Source of the DNA: Leisingera sp. M658
GTDB lineage: Bacteria > Pseudomonadota > Alphaproteobacteria > Rhodobacterales > Rhodobacteraceae
Assembly (NCBI RefSeq): GCF_025144145.1
Contig: NZ_CP083546.1
Span: 1,566,501 to 1,630,500 of the forward strand
Direction of reading: 5' to 3'
DNA length: 64,000 nucleotides
Shown here piece by piece: positions 44,335-53,724 of this stretch; the stretch's first letter is position 1, and every line of letters begins with the position of its first letter. Under the pieces are notes generated by a model, which did not search any database, was not told where the DNA came from, and worked only from the letters and a program-made list of their open reading frames with translations. A program made the translations under genes and the position numbers.

Positions 44335-45519
44335 TCAGGCAAGTTCCTTGGACAGTGCGGTGAAGCCCTGTTCTATTGCCGAGGCGGCCTTGATCAGGTT
44401 TTCCCCGCCCGATGCGATGCTGGTCACTGCGGTTGTAAGGCCCAGGCTGCCGATCCAGATCGCCCATTTGGTCCAGACCGGATCCTTGTGGCGCAGGGCG
44501 TCAACGGCCTTTTGTGCATTGTCGCGAAATTTCTCGGCCGGTTTGATGCTGACGTGATACGCCTCGATATCCTTGATCAGCTTGGCCGTGGCCTTACGGG
44601 CCGCTTCCATGGCGGCAAACAGCCCGTCGAGCTTTTTGCTTTTATAGTTGCGGTCCTTGGCCATCTTGCCCAGCTTCTTCTCAATCTCCTTGTCGAGCTT
44701 GCCCTGCTTATCCAGCAGCTTGTTCAGCTCCTTGCCGAGGCCCGCAATCTCCAGATCTATGTTCTTGAGTTTGGCCTTGTAGGTCTCCAGATGCTTATCC
44801 ACCCGGTTGAAGCCCGCGGTTTCGATCATCAGGAAGTCGGCCAGGAATTCCTTGCCGATCTCCTTGGCCTTCACCTTGGCCTTGGACTGTTTCGCATAGG
44901 AGGTCACCAGCTGTTTCAGCGCCTTTTCCAGCTCGCCATGAATCTTGACGATGTCAGACGTCACCTTTTGCACAGCGCGCGCCACCGAGACGATGCTTTG
45001 CGCAATGCCGTAAATGCTGGCGGCAATCGACACGCCGCCGGTCACCGCACCTGCCGCCAATGACGCTGTGCTGCCGATGGCGCAGGCGCTGCCAAGCACA
45101 ATCGCACTGACCACCTTGATGCGGTATTTCTTGCGGTCTTTGTTGGCCTGCTTCCACTTGTCGAAATGTTTTGTCGCGACCTGCTCAATCGACTTTTCGT
45201 AATTGGCAAAGATCTTTTTGATGTCTGCGTCCAGCTCCTTGCATTCCTTATCAGTCAGCGGCAGCACCGAACCCAGATCGTTTGCCTGGCTGACGCGCAG
45301 GCTGCATTCGGCCAGAAGCTTTTTGTATTCCTTGGTGGCGTCATCATAAAGCTTGGCGACAAAACGGGCGTCGGTATCCAATTCGGCGGCCACTTTCTTG
45401 TCGACTTCCACGGTGGCGGCAAAATTCATATTGCCGAGCTGAACAAACTTCGGCTTCACCGCCTTGGTCACCTCGTTCTTGACGTCTGCCTTGATGATTG
45501 TGAGTTTTTCGGTTGCCAT
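44335..45519 (-). CDS. Lysine-rich coiled-coil protein with two hydrophobic hairpins; function unknown
   Basis: A 394-residue protein I do not recognise. Residues about 1-132 are charged helices. A 50-residue hydrophobic, Gly/Ala/Ser-rich stretch follows (about 134-183, VVSAIVLGSACAIGSTASLA and on to GIAQSIVSV). Then come long heptad-like helices (about 184-335) with many lysines, and a second hydrophobic segment (about 353-375, WAIWIGSLGLTTAVTSIASG). No signal peptide. The helix/hydrophobic-hairpin/helix layout recalls alpha-helical pore-forming proteins, but I see no family motif. It is a single gene with a 243-base upstream gap. Its lysine content resembles the RGS-like protein at 1753. 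Confidence 0.6.
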   Translation of the reverse strand: MATEKLTIIKADVKNEVTKAVKPKFVQLGNMNFAATVEVDKKVAAELDTDARFVAKLYDDATKEYKKLLAECSLRVSQANDLGSVLPLTDKECKELDADIKKIFANYEKSIEQVATKHFDKWKQANKDRKKYRIKVVSAIVLGSACAIGSTASLAAGAVTGGVSIAASIYGIAQSIVSVARAVQKVTSDIVKIHGELEKALKQLVTSYAKQSKAKVKAKEIGKEFLADFLMIETAGFNRVDKHLETYKAKLKNIDLEIAGLGKELNKLLDKQGKLDKEIEKKLGKMAKDRNYKSKKLDGLFAAMEAARKATAKLIKDIEAYHVSIKPAEKFRDNAQKAVDALRHKDPVWTKWAIWIGSLGLTTAVTSIASGGENLIKAASAIEQGFTALSKELA

Positions 45520-45762
45520 TGTGTTCTCTCATGCCTCTACAGGTCTAGTGGCCGGATGGATGCCCTAAAACAGCTTGGAAACACAACGAAACGAATAAAA
45601 CCGGCCTGCTCATTGGCCACTTTAGCCATCTGGCGGTTAGAAAAAAGCAAAAGCTTCCTGCCAGGCCGGGGATTGGAATGGCATCGGCCGTTTCCGGACG
45701 CAAATCAGTGGATCGGGAAGGATCGAAACAGCGCAGCCGAACCGGAGGCAAGGCGGGGAGGG

Positions 45763-45838
45763 TGGTAGGCCCGGCAGGATTCGAACCTGCAACCAAAGCG
45801 TTATGAGCGCTCTGCTCTAACCGTTGAGCTACAGGCCC
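45763..45838 (-). tRNA. tRNA with CAT anticodon, probably tRNA-Ile2 (or tRNA-Met)
   Basis: Minus-strand cloverleaf GGGCCTG...CGGGCCT with D-arm GCTCAACGGTTAGAGC, anticodon loop CTCATAA, T-arm GCAGGTTCGAATCCTGC, discriminator A and encoded CCA. The GGGCC acceptor and a GC-flanked anticodon stem fit the TilS-modified isoleucine tRNA of alphaproteobacteria better than elongator Met, but this cannot be settled by eye. Confidence 0.9.
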
Positions 45839-45875
45839 GCCATGGTTTCGTGGTTAGGAAATGGGACGGGCGAGG

Positions 45876-46811
45876 TCAAGCGGTGATTGCAGGGCGCACC
45901 GGTGAATTTGCCGTGCGGGGCCGGTGCAGTGCCTCCAGCCGCGCCACCGTGTTCTCGATGGTCAGATCCCGGCGCCGGTCCGGGGTGCGGCGGGAGGGGT
46001 AGACCGCAAAGACTTCTTTGAGCGGCGCCTCATAGCCGGGCAGCACCAGTTCGTATTCACCAGCGGCAAGCTGCGCCTCGATCATGAAGCGGGGCGCGCG
46101 GGTAAAACCGGTACCGCTGCTGACGGCCCGCATGATCAGATCCGGGTCATCGGCGGTAAAGCCGACCTGCACCGGCGCCGGAAACTCCTGCCCGCCGCGG
46201 CGCAGCGGGAAGAAACCGCGGGTCTGGTCCTCGTGGTGCTGGATGAATTTGAGCCGCTGCAGGTCTTCCGGTTTCTGCGGGCGGGTTTCGCGGTCTAGAT
46301 ATTCCGGTGTGGCAAACAGCACCGTTTCCAAGGTCGATATCTTGCGTCCGAACCCGTCGGTATCCCCCAGCCGCCCGGTGCGGATCGCCAGATCGTAGCC
46401 TTCGCGCACCACGTCGACCAGCCGGTCCTCGAGCCGCATCACGATATTCAAGTCCGGGTGCTGCTGGTTCAGCTCCAGCAGCATCGGCCCGATCACGCTG
46501 CGCCCGAGGAAAGAATTCACGCTGACGCGGAAAGTGCCCGATACACTGCCCTCCAGCGCGTCCAGCTCTGCCGTCATCCGGTTGTAGCCGGACAGCAGCG
46601 TCTGCGCGTGGCTGTAGATCAGATCGCCCGCACGGGTGGCATGAATGCCCTTGGCGGTGCGGTGCAGCAATTGCTGGCCTGTCAGGGTCTCCAGTTGCTT
46701 GATCTGCTGGCTGACTGCGGATTGGCTGATACCGCGGCGCTGGGCGGCCCGGTTCAGGCTGCCTTCGTCCAGGGCAATGGTAAATGTCTCAAGCAGGGTG
46801 AACCGGTCCAT
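45876..46811 (-). CDS. LysR-family transcriptional regulator
   Basis: A 311-residue regulator with an N-terminal helix-turn-helix (LETFTIALDEGSLNRAAQRR, SQSAVSQQIKQLETLTGQQL) and an effector domain. It is divergent from the Tat-exported metallo-hydrolase with 120 bases between, so that gene is the likely target. The 5' gap is AT-richer (GTTGCTTATAACTGC at about 46825). Confidence 0.9.
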   Translation of the reverse strand: MDRFTLLETFTIALDEGSLNRAAQRRGISQSAVSQQIKQLETLTGQQLLHRTAKGIHATRAGDLIYSHAQTLLSGYNRMTAELDALEGSVSGTFRVSVNSFLGRSVIGPMLLELNQQHPDLNIVMRLEDRLVDVVREGYDLAIRTGRLGDTDGFGRKISTLETVLFATPEYLDRETRPQKPEDLQRLKFIQHHEDQTRGFFPLRRGGQEFPAPVQVGFTADDPDLIMRAVSSGTGFTRAPRFMIEAQLAAGEYELVLPGYEAPLKEVFAVYPSRRTPDRRRDLTIENTVARLEALHRPRTANSPVRPAITA

Positions 46812-46931
46812 CGGATGCCTATCAGTGTTGCTTATAACTGCTATCGGATCTGCTGGGCTGTAAGTACCGGACCATCAGGGTTATTTCCGGCTCACAGGAA
46901 AATTCTCCTCAATTGGATATCGGAGTTTCTT

Positions 46932-47912
46932 ATGACAATCAATCGCAGGGTATTTTTGAACGGGCTTGCGGCGGCTCCGGCGGCGGCACTGGCAGGCGGG
47001 TTTTGGGGCGGCGGCGCTGCTATGGCTGCGTCAGGGGCAGCAGAGGCGGCGCCAGTTACGCATTCTTTCACTTTGGGAGATGCCCGGATCACGGTTCTTC
47101 TGGACGGGCATCTTCCGCTGGGGACGCAGCTGTTCAATGATTACGACGCGGCTAAATCCGAACCCGTTCTGGCGCAGGGGCTGCACCGGTTGCAGGACGG
47201 CGCGCTGCAGATCCCGGTCAACGGCTATCTGGTGGAGCGCGGCGGGCAGAAGCTTCTGATCGACACCGGCACTGCCCAGCTGATGGGGCCGGGGCTTGGC
47301 GCGCTGGGAGCCGGTCTGGCGGCAGCGGGCGTGACGCCTGAGAGCATCAATACGGTGCTGCTGACCCATATTCACCCGGACCATTCCGGCGGGCTGATCA
47401 CCGCGGACGGAGCCGGGGTTTTTGCCAATGCCGAACTGGTGGTCGCGCAGCGGGAATGGGATTTCTGGCATGATGACGGGATCCTGGCCGGGGTGCCCGA
47501 GGCCAGCCGCGGCTTCTTTGACATGGCCCGCAATTCCGTGGCGCCTTATGCCGGCCGGCTGAAATTGCTGCAGGGAGAGGAAGAAGCCGCTCCCGGTTTC
47601 ACTGCGCTGGAGCTGCCGGGCCATACGCCGGGCCACACCGGCTTCATGCTGGATGCGGGCGGCGAGGGGCTGTTGTTCTGGGGCGACCTGATTCACAGCG
47701 CCGCGCTGCAATTTGCCCTGCCGGACTGGACCGTCGCCTTTGACACAGACCCCGCGCAGACGGCGGCGACCCGGCGGCGGATGCTGGACCGGGCGGCAGC
47801 GGATAATCTGCTGGTCACCGGCGCGCATCTGGATTTCCCGGCGCTGGGCCGGGTGCTGCGCCAAGGCGATGCCTATGCCTATCAGGCGGCACCCTGGCAG
47901 TTTGGTATCTGA
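46932..47912 (+). CDS. Tat-exported metallo-beta-lactamase-fold hydrolase
   Basis: A 326-residue protein with a twin-arginine leader (INRRVFLNGLAAAPAAALAG) and cleavage near ASGAAEAA. The hydrolase domain has HIHPDHSGGL, PGHTPGHTGF and WGDLIHSA, giving a complete dizinc site of the lactonase/glyoxalase type. Export by Tat implies folding, probably with metal bound, before transport. The divergent LysR gene is its likely regulator. Lactonase, sulfatase or organophosphatase activities all occur in this fold, so the substrate is unknown. The frame is open far upstream, but the Tat leader fixes the start. Confidence 0.87.
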   Translation: MTINRRVFLNGLAAAPAAALAGGFWGGGAAMAASGAAEAAPVTHSFTLGDARITVLLDGHLPLGTQLFNDYDAAKSEPVLAQGLHRLQDGALQIPVNGYLVERGGQKLLIDTGTAQLMGPGLGALGAGLAAAGVTPESINTVLLTHIHPDHSGGLITADGAGVFANAELVVAQREWDFWHDDGILAGVPEASRGFFDMARNSVAPYAGRLKLLQGEEEAAPGFTALELPGHTPGHTGFMLDAGGEGLLFWGDLIHSAALQFALPDWTVAFDTDPAQTAATRRRMLDRAAADNLLVTGAHLDFPALGRVLRQGDAYAYQAAPWQFGI

Positions 47913-47940
47913 GATTGGCGGTACTGTCGTGAAAACCACC

Positions 47941-47969
47941 CTGCTGCGCCGTCCGGGATGGCGCAGCAG
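47941..47969. terminator. Hairpin between the metallo-hydrolase and purM
   Basis: CTGCTGCGCC (47941-47950) and GGCGCAGCAG (47960-47969) form a perfect ten-base stem, followed by ATTCCCTAGTTCCC with no clean T run. It may end the hydrolase transcript or shape the purM leader. Confidence 0.5.
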
Positions 47970-48036
47970 ATTCCCTAGTTCCCTTCTGATGCGCCTTGCG
48001 CTAAAGGCTGCGCAACCGATTTGAAGGAGCCAAGTG

Positions 48037-49083
48037 ATGACCAGCGGCAAGAACGGCTTGACCTATGCAGACGCAGGTGTGGACATTGATGCGGGCAACG
48101 CCCTGGTCGACCGGATCAAGCCGGCCGCCAAGCGCACCAACCGCTCTGGCGTGGCCAGCGGGCTAGGCGGCTTTGGCGCGCTGTTCGATCTGAAGGCTGC
48201 TGGATACAATGACCCGATCCTGGTCGGCGCCACCGATGGTGTCGGCACCAAGCTGCGGATCGCCATCGACACCGGCGTGGTGGACGGCGTTGGCATCGAC
48301 CTGGTGGCGATGTGCGTCAATGATCTGGTCTGCCAGGGCGCCGAGCCGCTGTTCTTCCTCGACTATTTTGCCACCGGCAAGCTGGAAACCGAAGTTGCGG
48401 CACGCATCATCGAAGGCATCGCCGAGGGATGTGTGCGCTCGGGCTGCGCGCTGATCGGCGGTGAGACGGCTGAAATGCCCGGCATGTACCCGGAAGGCGA
48501 TTTCGACCTCGCAGGCTTTGCTGTCGGCGCGATGGAGCGCGGCACGGCGCTGCCCGAAGGCGTGGCCGAGGGCGACGTGCTGCTGGGCCTGGCCTCTGAC
48601 GGGGTGCACTCCAACGGCTACTCATTGGTGCGCAAGCTGGTAGACGTTTCCGGCCTCGGCTGGGATGCGGACTGCCCGTTTGGCGAAGGCACCCTGGGCG
48701 CCGCACTGCTGACCCCGACACGGCTCTATGTCAAACAATGCCTGGCCGCGGTGCGGGCAGGGGGCGTGCATGCGCTGGCCCATATCACCGGCGGCGGCCT
48801 GACAGAAAACCTGCCGCGGGTTCTGCCCGAGGATCTGGGCGCCGACATCGACCTGAACGCCTGGGAGCTGCCGCCCGTGTTCAAGTGGATGGCAGAGACC
48901 GGCAATATCGCCGAAGCGGAAATGCTGAAGACCTTCAACTGCGGCATCGGCATGATCCTGTCGGTTTCTGCCGACCGTGCTGACGCGCTGACAGGAATTC
49001 TGGAAGGCGAAGGCGAGACCGTGGCCCGCCTGGGCACCGTCACCGCTGGCGCCGGCATGCGTTATACCGGCAAGCTGCTGTGA
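48037..49083 (+). CDS. purM: Phosphoribosylformylglycinamidine cyclo-ligase
   Basis: A 348-residue ATP-dependent AIR synthetase, the fifth step of IMP synthesis. Family segments are complete: [55 protein letters not shown] and [17 protein letters not shown] lies eight bases before ATG 48037 (a GTG at 48034 is also in frame). Its stop overlaps the purN start by four bases. Confidence 0.97.
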   Translation: MTSGKNGLTYADAGVDIDAGNALVDRIKPAAKRTNRSGVASGLGGFGALFDLKAAGYNDPILVGATDGVGTKLRIAIDTGVVDGVGIDLVAMCVNDLVCQGAEPLFFLDYFATGKLETEVAARIIEGIAEGCVRSGCALIGGETAEMPGMYPEGDFDLAGFAVGAMERGTALPEGVAEGDVLLGLASDGVHSNGYSLVRKLVDVSGLGWDADCPFGEGTLGAALLTPTRLYVKQCLAAVRAGGVHALAHITGGGLTENLPRVLPEDLGADIDLNAWELPPVFKWMAETGNIAEAEMLKTFNCGIGMILSVSADRADALTGILEGEGETVARLGTVTAGAGMRYTGKLL

Positions 49084-49676
49084 GCCATAAGAAGGTCGCC
49101 ATACTGGTTTCGGGCGGGGGCTCCAACATGGTGTCCCTGGTTGAAAGCATGACTGGCGATCATCCGGCCCGGCCCTGTCTGGTGCTGTCCAATGATGCCG
49201 AAGCGGGCGGTCTTAAAAAGGCCGCCGCCGCCGGAATTGCCACCGCAGCCGTGGATCATAGGCCTTTCGATGGCGACCGTGCTGCCTTTGAGGCGGAGCT
49301 GGTGAAGCCGATCCTGGAGGCTGGCGCCGATATCGTCTGCCTCGCGGGTTTCATGCGGGTGCTGACCGCCGGGTTCGTGTCGCAGTTCGAAGGCCGGATG
49401 CTGAACATCCACCCCTCCTTGCTGCCGAAATACAAGGGCCTGCATACCCATGCCCGCGCGCTGGAGGCCGGCGATGTTGACCACGGCTGCACCGTGCATG
49501 AGGTGACGCCGCGTCTGGATGACGGCCCCATTCTGGGCCAGGCACGGGTGCCGGTTCTGGAAAACGACACGCCGGATACGCTGGCGGCCCGGGTTCTGGT
49601 GCAGGAACACCTTCTGTATCCGGCTGTGCTGCGCCGCTTCGCCGCGGGAGATAAGACGCCGGTTCAGCTGGGCTGA
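49080..49676 (+). CDS. purN: Phosphoribosylglycinamide formyltransferase
   Basis: A 198-residue 10-formyl-THF-dependent GAR transformylase, the third step of IMP synthesis. The opening [18 protein letters not shown], the catalytic [20 protein letters not shown] and the DDGPILGQ loop are intact. It uses a GTG start within the purM stop (GTGA), so translation is coupled. Confidence 0.96.
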   Translation: MSHKKVAILVSGGGSNMVSLVESMTGDHPARPCLVLSNDAEAGGLKKAAAAGIATAAVDHRPFDGDRAAFEAELVKPILEAGADIVCLAGFMRVLTAGFVSQFEGRMLNIHPSLLPKYKGLHTHARALEAGDVDHGCTVHEVTPRLDDGPILGQARVPVLENDTPDTLAARVLVQEHLLYPAVLRRFAAGDKTPVQLG

Positions 49677-49751
49677 AGCCCGGCTGATTGCATTGCCCGG
49701 GACAAGCGCGTATCACGTCCCGGCCCACATGAGATTGAAAAGCCGGAATTT

Positions 49752-50909
49752 ATGAAAACTCTGACCACCACCGAAGACCTGCAGGCCTTTTGCGAAACCG
49801 CCGCACAGTATCCTTATGTCACGGTGGATACCGAGTTTTTGCGGGAACGGACCTATTATTCCAAACTCTGCTTGATCCAGCTGGCCTTTGCCGGCGACGG
49901 CGAAAATGATGCGGTTCTGGTTGATCCGCTGGCCGACGGTATTTCGCTGGAGCCGCTTTATACGCTGTTCCGCGACGAGAACGTGGTCAAAGTGTTCCAC
50001 GCTGCCCGTCAGGATCTGGAAATCTTCTGGGTCGATGCGAACGTCTTTCCCAAGCCGCTGTTCGACACTCAGGTGGCGGCGATGGTCTGCGGCTTTGGCG
50101 ATCAGGCGGGCTATGAAACGCTGGTGCGCAAGATCGTCAAGCTGGGCGTCGACAAGACATCGCGCTTTACCGACTGGTCGCGCCGCCCTCTGAGCGAGGC
50201 GCAAAAGACTTATGCGCTGGCCGATGTGACCCATCTGCGCAAGATTTATGAGTTCCTGGCCGCGGAATTGCAAAAGAGCGGACGCGCCCATTGGGTGACC
50301 GAGGAACTGCAGGTGCTGACTGACCCGGCGACCTATGACATTCAGCCCCAGGACGCTTGGAAACGGGTCAAAACCCGGACCTCCTCGGGCAAGTTTCTGG
50401 CGGTTGTGCGCGAATTGGCGGCGTTCCGCGAAACCTATGCGCAATCCAACAATGTGCCGCGTAACCGGGTGTTCAAAGATGACGCGCTGGTGGAGCTGGC
50501 CTCGACCAAACCGCGCAATCCCGGCGATCTGGGCGGATCCCGCCTGCTGTTGCGCGAGGCGCGCAAAGGTGCGATTGCCGAAGGGATCCTGGCGGCCGTG
50601 GCCAAGGGGGCTGACTGCCCGCCCGAAGACCACCCCAAGATGGACCGCAGCAAGGAAAAGCTGCAGGTAAACCCGGCGCTGGCGGATCTGTTGCGGGTGC
50701 TGTTGAAGGCCAAGACCGAAGCGGAGGGCGTGGCGGCCAAGCTGATCGCCCCCAGCGCGGACCTGGACGCTATTGCTGCGGGGCTGCGCGATGTCCCGGC
50801 CCTTAACGGCTGGCGGCATGAAGTGTTCGGCGCCGATGCGCTGCGTCTGTGTGACGGCAAGATCGGTCTTGCTGCCAAGGGGCAGGACGTAAAGGTTGTG
50901 GAGCTGTAA
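49752..50909 (+). CDS. rnd: Ribonuclease D
   Basis: A 385-residue 3'-5' exoribonuclease of tRNA 3' processing. The DEDD catalytic set is visible in YVTVDTEFLRE, VFHAARQDLEIF and the later YALADVTHL. One HRDC domain is at about 205-285 (AFRETYAQSNNVPRNRVFKD) and a less conserved tail follows. It is 75 bases after purN and ends at a strong terminator. Confidence 0.95.
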   Translation: MKTLTTTEDLQAFCETAAQYPYVTVDTEFLRERTYYSKLCLIQLAFAGDGENDAVLVDPLADGISLEPLYTLFRDENVVKVFHAARQDLEIFWVDANVFPKPLFDTQVAAMVCGFGDQAGYETLVRKIVKLGVDKTSRFTDWSRRPLSEAQKTYALADVTHLRKIYEFLAAELQKSGRAHWVTEELQVLTDPATYDIQPQDAWKRVKTRTSSGKFLAVVRELAAFRETYAQSNNVPRNRVFKDDALVELASTKPRNPGDLGGSRLLLREARKGAIAEGILAAVAKGADCPPEDHPKMDRSKEKLQVNPALADLLRVLLKAKTEAEGVAAKLIAPSADLDAIAAGLRDVPALNGWRHEVFGADALRLCDGKIGLAAKGQDVKVVEL

Positions 50910-50944
50910 GACGCCCCAGCCGCTGTAAGCAATTCTAAAAAAAG

Positions 50945-50977
50945 AAAAACGCCCGCAAATCCTGCGGGCGTTTTTCT
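50945..50977 (+). terminator. Rho-independent terminator after rnd
   Basis: AAAAACGCCCGCA, a short loop and TGCGGGCGTTTTTC. The A and T tracts on both sides allow action for the convergent lipoprotein gene too. Confidence 0.9.
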
Positions 50978-50995
50978 TATCGGTCGGTCTTGAAA

Positions 50996-51508
50996 TCAGC
51001 GGCGGCGGCTTTCGCGGGCATTCTGCGCGCCATTCACACGCACGGTGCGGATACCGGCCAAGTCCTGATTTGTGACCGTGCGGGCGGCATGGATGGTGCG
51101 GCTGAATTCACTGCCGGTTGCGGTGCTGGTTTCCGGGTAGACCACCCGGAAATCCAAGCTCAGGACGCCCTCTTCACTGCTGTCGGCGGGGCGCAGAACA
51201 ACGTCATAGGCGCCCTGGCGGCTGGCAATGGCCGTTGCATAGATGATGGCGCCGGATGCGGTGCGTTCGATCCGCATTTCGGTGATCTGGCCGGCCAGGA
51301 CAGTGGTATCCTTGGGCTCAGGCCGGGCAAAGATGCCGCGGGCATTGCTGTCTTGCGGCAGCAGCGGGTTGGTGTTTTCCGCCACCGGCGCTTCGGCAGG
51401 CGCGGAGCTGCCGAACCAGTTGGACGGGTTGATCCGCGACTGTTTCCAGCCGCCGCAGCCTGCCAGCATCAGCGCGCAGGCCAATGTAAGAGCCAATGGT
51501 TTATGCAT
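50996..51508 (-). CDS. Putative lipoprotein of unknown function
   Basis: A 170-residue protein with a lipoprotein signal (LTLACALMLAGCGGW, lipobox LAGC, cysteine about residue 18). The mature part has a proline-rich linker and a beta-rich domain (about 60-165: TVLAGQITEMRIERTASGAI, LSLDFRVVYPETS). No named domain is recognised. The tail is basic (ARESRRR). Start 51508 is chosen because it gives a normal signal peptide; an ATG six codons earlier exists. Confidence 0.75.
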   Translation of the reverse strand: MHKPLALTLACALMLAGCGGWKQSRINPSNWFGSSAPAEAPVAENTNPLLPQDSNARGIFARPEPKDTTVLAGQITEMRIERTASGAIIYATAIASRQGAYDVVLRPADSSEEGVLSLDFRVVYPETSTATGSEFSRTIHAARTVTNQDLAGIRTVRVNGAQNARESRRR

Positions 51509-51641
51509 CTGTCCCCGCCCATTCAAAATGTCTTTGCAACGGATTACCCGATTGGCCGCGGCTTGAAAAGCGGTTGAAATGGGGCGGGCAGGGGCTTAGG
51601 TGCTGATCTGCACCGGATGCGGGTTTTGAGGATGGACGATA

Positions 51642-52052
51642 ATGGCCACTGCCGCCTTTGAAGAGATCGTGGAAGACTTTGAGTTCATGGAGGACTGGGA
51701 GGACCGCTACCGCCATGTCATCGATCTGGGCAAGGCGATGCAGCCGCTGGACGACGCGCTGAAAGTGCCCGCAACCAAGGTCGACGGCTGCGCCAGCCAG
51801 GTCTGGCTGCATGCCACGATCGACGGCGGAGAGTTCCGGTTCGACGGCGACAGCGATGCGATGATTGTGCGCGGACTGATTGCGGTGCTGCGCTGCCTGT
51901 ACAATGGTCTGGGGTATAAGGACGTGGTGGCCGTGGATGCCAAGGCAGAGCTGGGACGGCTTGGGCTGAACGATCATCTGTCTTCGCAACGCTCAAACGG
52001 GTTGCGGTCGATGATCGAGCGGATCCGCGAAACCGCGATGGCCCAGGCCTGA
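51642..52052 (+). CDS. sufE: SufE family Fe-S cluster assembly sulfur acceptor
   Basis: A 136-residue protein that takes sulfur from the SufS cysteine desulfurase and passes it to the scaffold. The active cysteine sits in VDGCASQVWL, with the usual GLGYKDVVAV and C-terminal RSMIERIRETA. The rest of the suf operon is not adjacent, which is common for this gene in roseobacters. Confidence 0.94.
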   Translation: MATAAFEEIVEDFEFMEDWEDRYRHVIDLGKAMQPLDDALKVPATKVDGCASQVWLHATIDGGEFRFDGDSDAMIVRGLIAVLRCLYNGLGYKDVVAVDAKAELGRLGLNDHLSSQRSNGLRSMIERIRETAMAQA

Positions 52053-52062
52053 GGCAGCAGGG

Positions 52063-52110
52063 CGAGGGGCCGGCCCCTCGCGCTCCCCGGAGTATTTCAG
52101 GAAAGATGAA
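52063..52110 (+). repeat. Hairpin plus GGAGTATTT intergenic motif, copy 4
   Basis: A perfect 18-base palindrome (CGAGGGGCC/GGCCCCTCG, 52063-52080), then CGCTCCCCGGAGTATTTCAG and GAAAGATGAA. It lies between the convergent sufE and DUF1638 genes and may terminate both. Confidence 0.55.
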
Positions 52111-52113
52111 AGG

Positions 52114-52824
52114 CTAGCCTGCCCAGCCTGAAAGCGTGGTTTCCAGATCGCCATAGCCGGTGTGGCGGTGTTCGAATTCCAGACCCATGCGGTCCGCGCA
52201 GTCGCGCGCCTTTTCCACCAGCTTGGGGTCGCTGATCTGCGACTGGTAGACCAGTTTGGTGTAATTGCCGAACACCATGTCCCGCAATTCGGGGTTCTTG
52301 TCTATGCCCATTGGGCGCCAGATAAAGGCATCGAATTGCTTGACCAGGAAATCGGTCAGGTAAAAGGCAGTGATTTCGCCTGCATCCGCATGGGCGGCGA
52401 AGGCCTCATTGCCTTCAAAAAAGGAATAGCAATGCGGGCCTGCCACCATTTCAACGCCCAGCTCTGCGCATTTGCGTTCCAGCGCACCGCCGGTTCCGCA
52501 ATCAGCATAGACCACGAAGATCTTGTCATAAACGGCTGAGTGTTTGGCTACGGCGCCGTCGACGGCATCGACAATCTGGTCCGGATAGAGGTGCAGTTTG
52601 GCGGGCAGGCAAGTGAGGTCGATGTGATCCAGCCCGTTTTTCTCCTTGATATCAAGGATCTCGCGCGCAAGCGCGCCACAGGCGATCAGCAGGATGCGGC
52701 CGGATTTCTTTTCAGGGGCAGCCAAGCCCTGTTCGGTGAGGGATGTTTCCTCAAGCGTCCGCCCGGTGGGGGGGCGGAAGGCAGCCCGCTCGGTCAAGCG
52801 GGCTGCGCGTCCTTTGCGTGCCAA
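52114..52824 (-). CDS. DUF1638 protein next to the corrinoid protein
   Basis: A 236-residue protein of the DUF1638 type (VYADCGTGGALERKCAELGV, GPHCYSFFEGNEAF, ITAFYLTDFLVKQFDAF). Several cysteines and histidines are conserved and could bind metal. Members lie next to corrinoid methyltransferase genes, so it probably helps methyl transfer or cobalamin reactivation; the activity is not established. It starts one base after the corrinoid protein stop, so the two form an operon. Arg/Thr-rich N-terminal extension (about 1-35) has no clear match. Confidence 0.8.
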   Translation of the reverse strand: MARKGRAARLTERAAFRPPTGRTLEETSLTEQGLAAPEKKSGRILLIACGALAREILDIKEKNGLDHIDLTCLPAKLHLYPDQIVDAVDGAVAKHSAVYDKIFVVYADCGTGGALERKCAELGVEMVAGPHCYSFFEGNEAFAAHADAGEITAFYLTDFLVKQFDAFIWRPMGIDKNPELRDMVFGNYTKLVYQSQISDPKLVEKARDCADRMGLEFEHRHTGYGDLETTLSGWAG

Positions 52825-52825
52825 A

Positions 52826-53524
52826 TCAGGCGCTCATCGAGTTGTGCTTGCGGGCCACCATATCCTTGGCCATTTCCACAGCCACGGCGGCGTCACGGCA
52901 ATAACCGTCGGCGCCGATTGCCTTGCCGAACTCTTCGTTCAGCGGCGCGCCGCCAACAAGCACGATGTAATCATCACGCAGGCCTTGCTCGACCATGGTG
53001 TCGATCACCACCTTCATGTAGGGCATGGTGGTGGTCAGAAGAGCTGACATGCCAAGGATGTCCGGCTTGTGCTCACCCAGGGCTTCCAGGTAATTTTCGA
53101 CCGGGTTGTTGATGCCCAGATCGACAACTTCAAAGCCCGCGCCTTCCATCATCATCGAAACCAGGTTTTTGCCGATGTCGTGGATGTCGCCTTTGACGGT
53201 GCCGATTACCATCGAACCCACCTGCGGGGCGCCGGTTGCAGCCAGCAGCGGTTTCAGGATGGCCATGCCGCCCTTCATCGCGTTGGCCGCCAGCAGAACC
53301 TCGGGGACGAACAAGATGCCGTCGCGGAAGTCGGCGCCAACGATGGTCATGCCGCCTACCAGAGCCTTGGTCAGAACATCATACGGCGCCCAGTCGCGCG
53401 AGAGAAGAATGCCAACGCCTTCTTCGATTTCCTCTTTGAGACCATCATAGAGGTCGTCAAACATCTGCTGAACAAGTTCCTCGTCATCGAGTTCCGACAG
53501 GATGATGTCTTCTTCGTCCGACAT
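52826..53524 (-). CDS. Cobalamin (corrinoid)-binding methyltransferase component
   Basis: A 232-residue two-domain protein: helical cap (about 1-90) and B12-binding Rossmann domain with TVKGDIHDIGKNL (the DxHxxG that supplies the cobalt-ligand histidine), GMSALLTTT and VLVGGAPL. It carries the methyl group between donor and acceptor methyltransferases. With the nearby homocysteine methyltransferase it could form the split methionine synthase known in Phaeobacter. ATG 53524 is preferred over 53530 because AGGA then lies at a normal distance. Confidence 0.92.
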   Translation of the reverse strand: MSDEEDIILSELDDEELVQQMFDDLYDGLKEEIEEGVGILLSRDWAPYDVLTKALVGGMTIVGADFRDGILFVPEVLLAANAMKGGMAILKPLLAATGAPQVGSMVIGTVKGDIHDIGKNLVSMMMEGAGFEVVDLGINNPVENYLEALGEHKPDILGMSALLTTTMPYMKVVIDTMVEQGLRDDYIVLVGGAPLNEEFGKAIGADGYCRDAAVAVEMAKDMVARKHNSMSA

Positions 53525-53709
53525 TCGCATATTCCTTGCTTACGGGGCGGCGTGCCTCGTGTTGGCCTAGTTTTGGGACTTTTGTGACAGAATGACGCCC
53601 CGGGACTGCATTGTTTGCGACATAGCTATTGTCCGAACCGACGTATAAGAGGAAATTCGATGATTTGGTAATGCGGATTATGCATGAAAATCTTCAGTTC
53701 TGCGCATTT

Positions 53710-53724
53710 GTTCTTTATTTGTTC
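53710..53724 (+). promoter_or_regulatory. LexA-type SOS box upstream of the radical SAM gene
   Basis: GTTCTTTATTTGTTC, an exact GTTC-N7-GTTC direct repeat as used by alphaproteobacterial LexA, 24 bases before the ATG at 53749. Confidence 0.7.
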
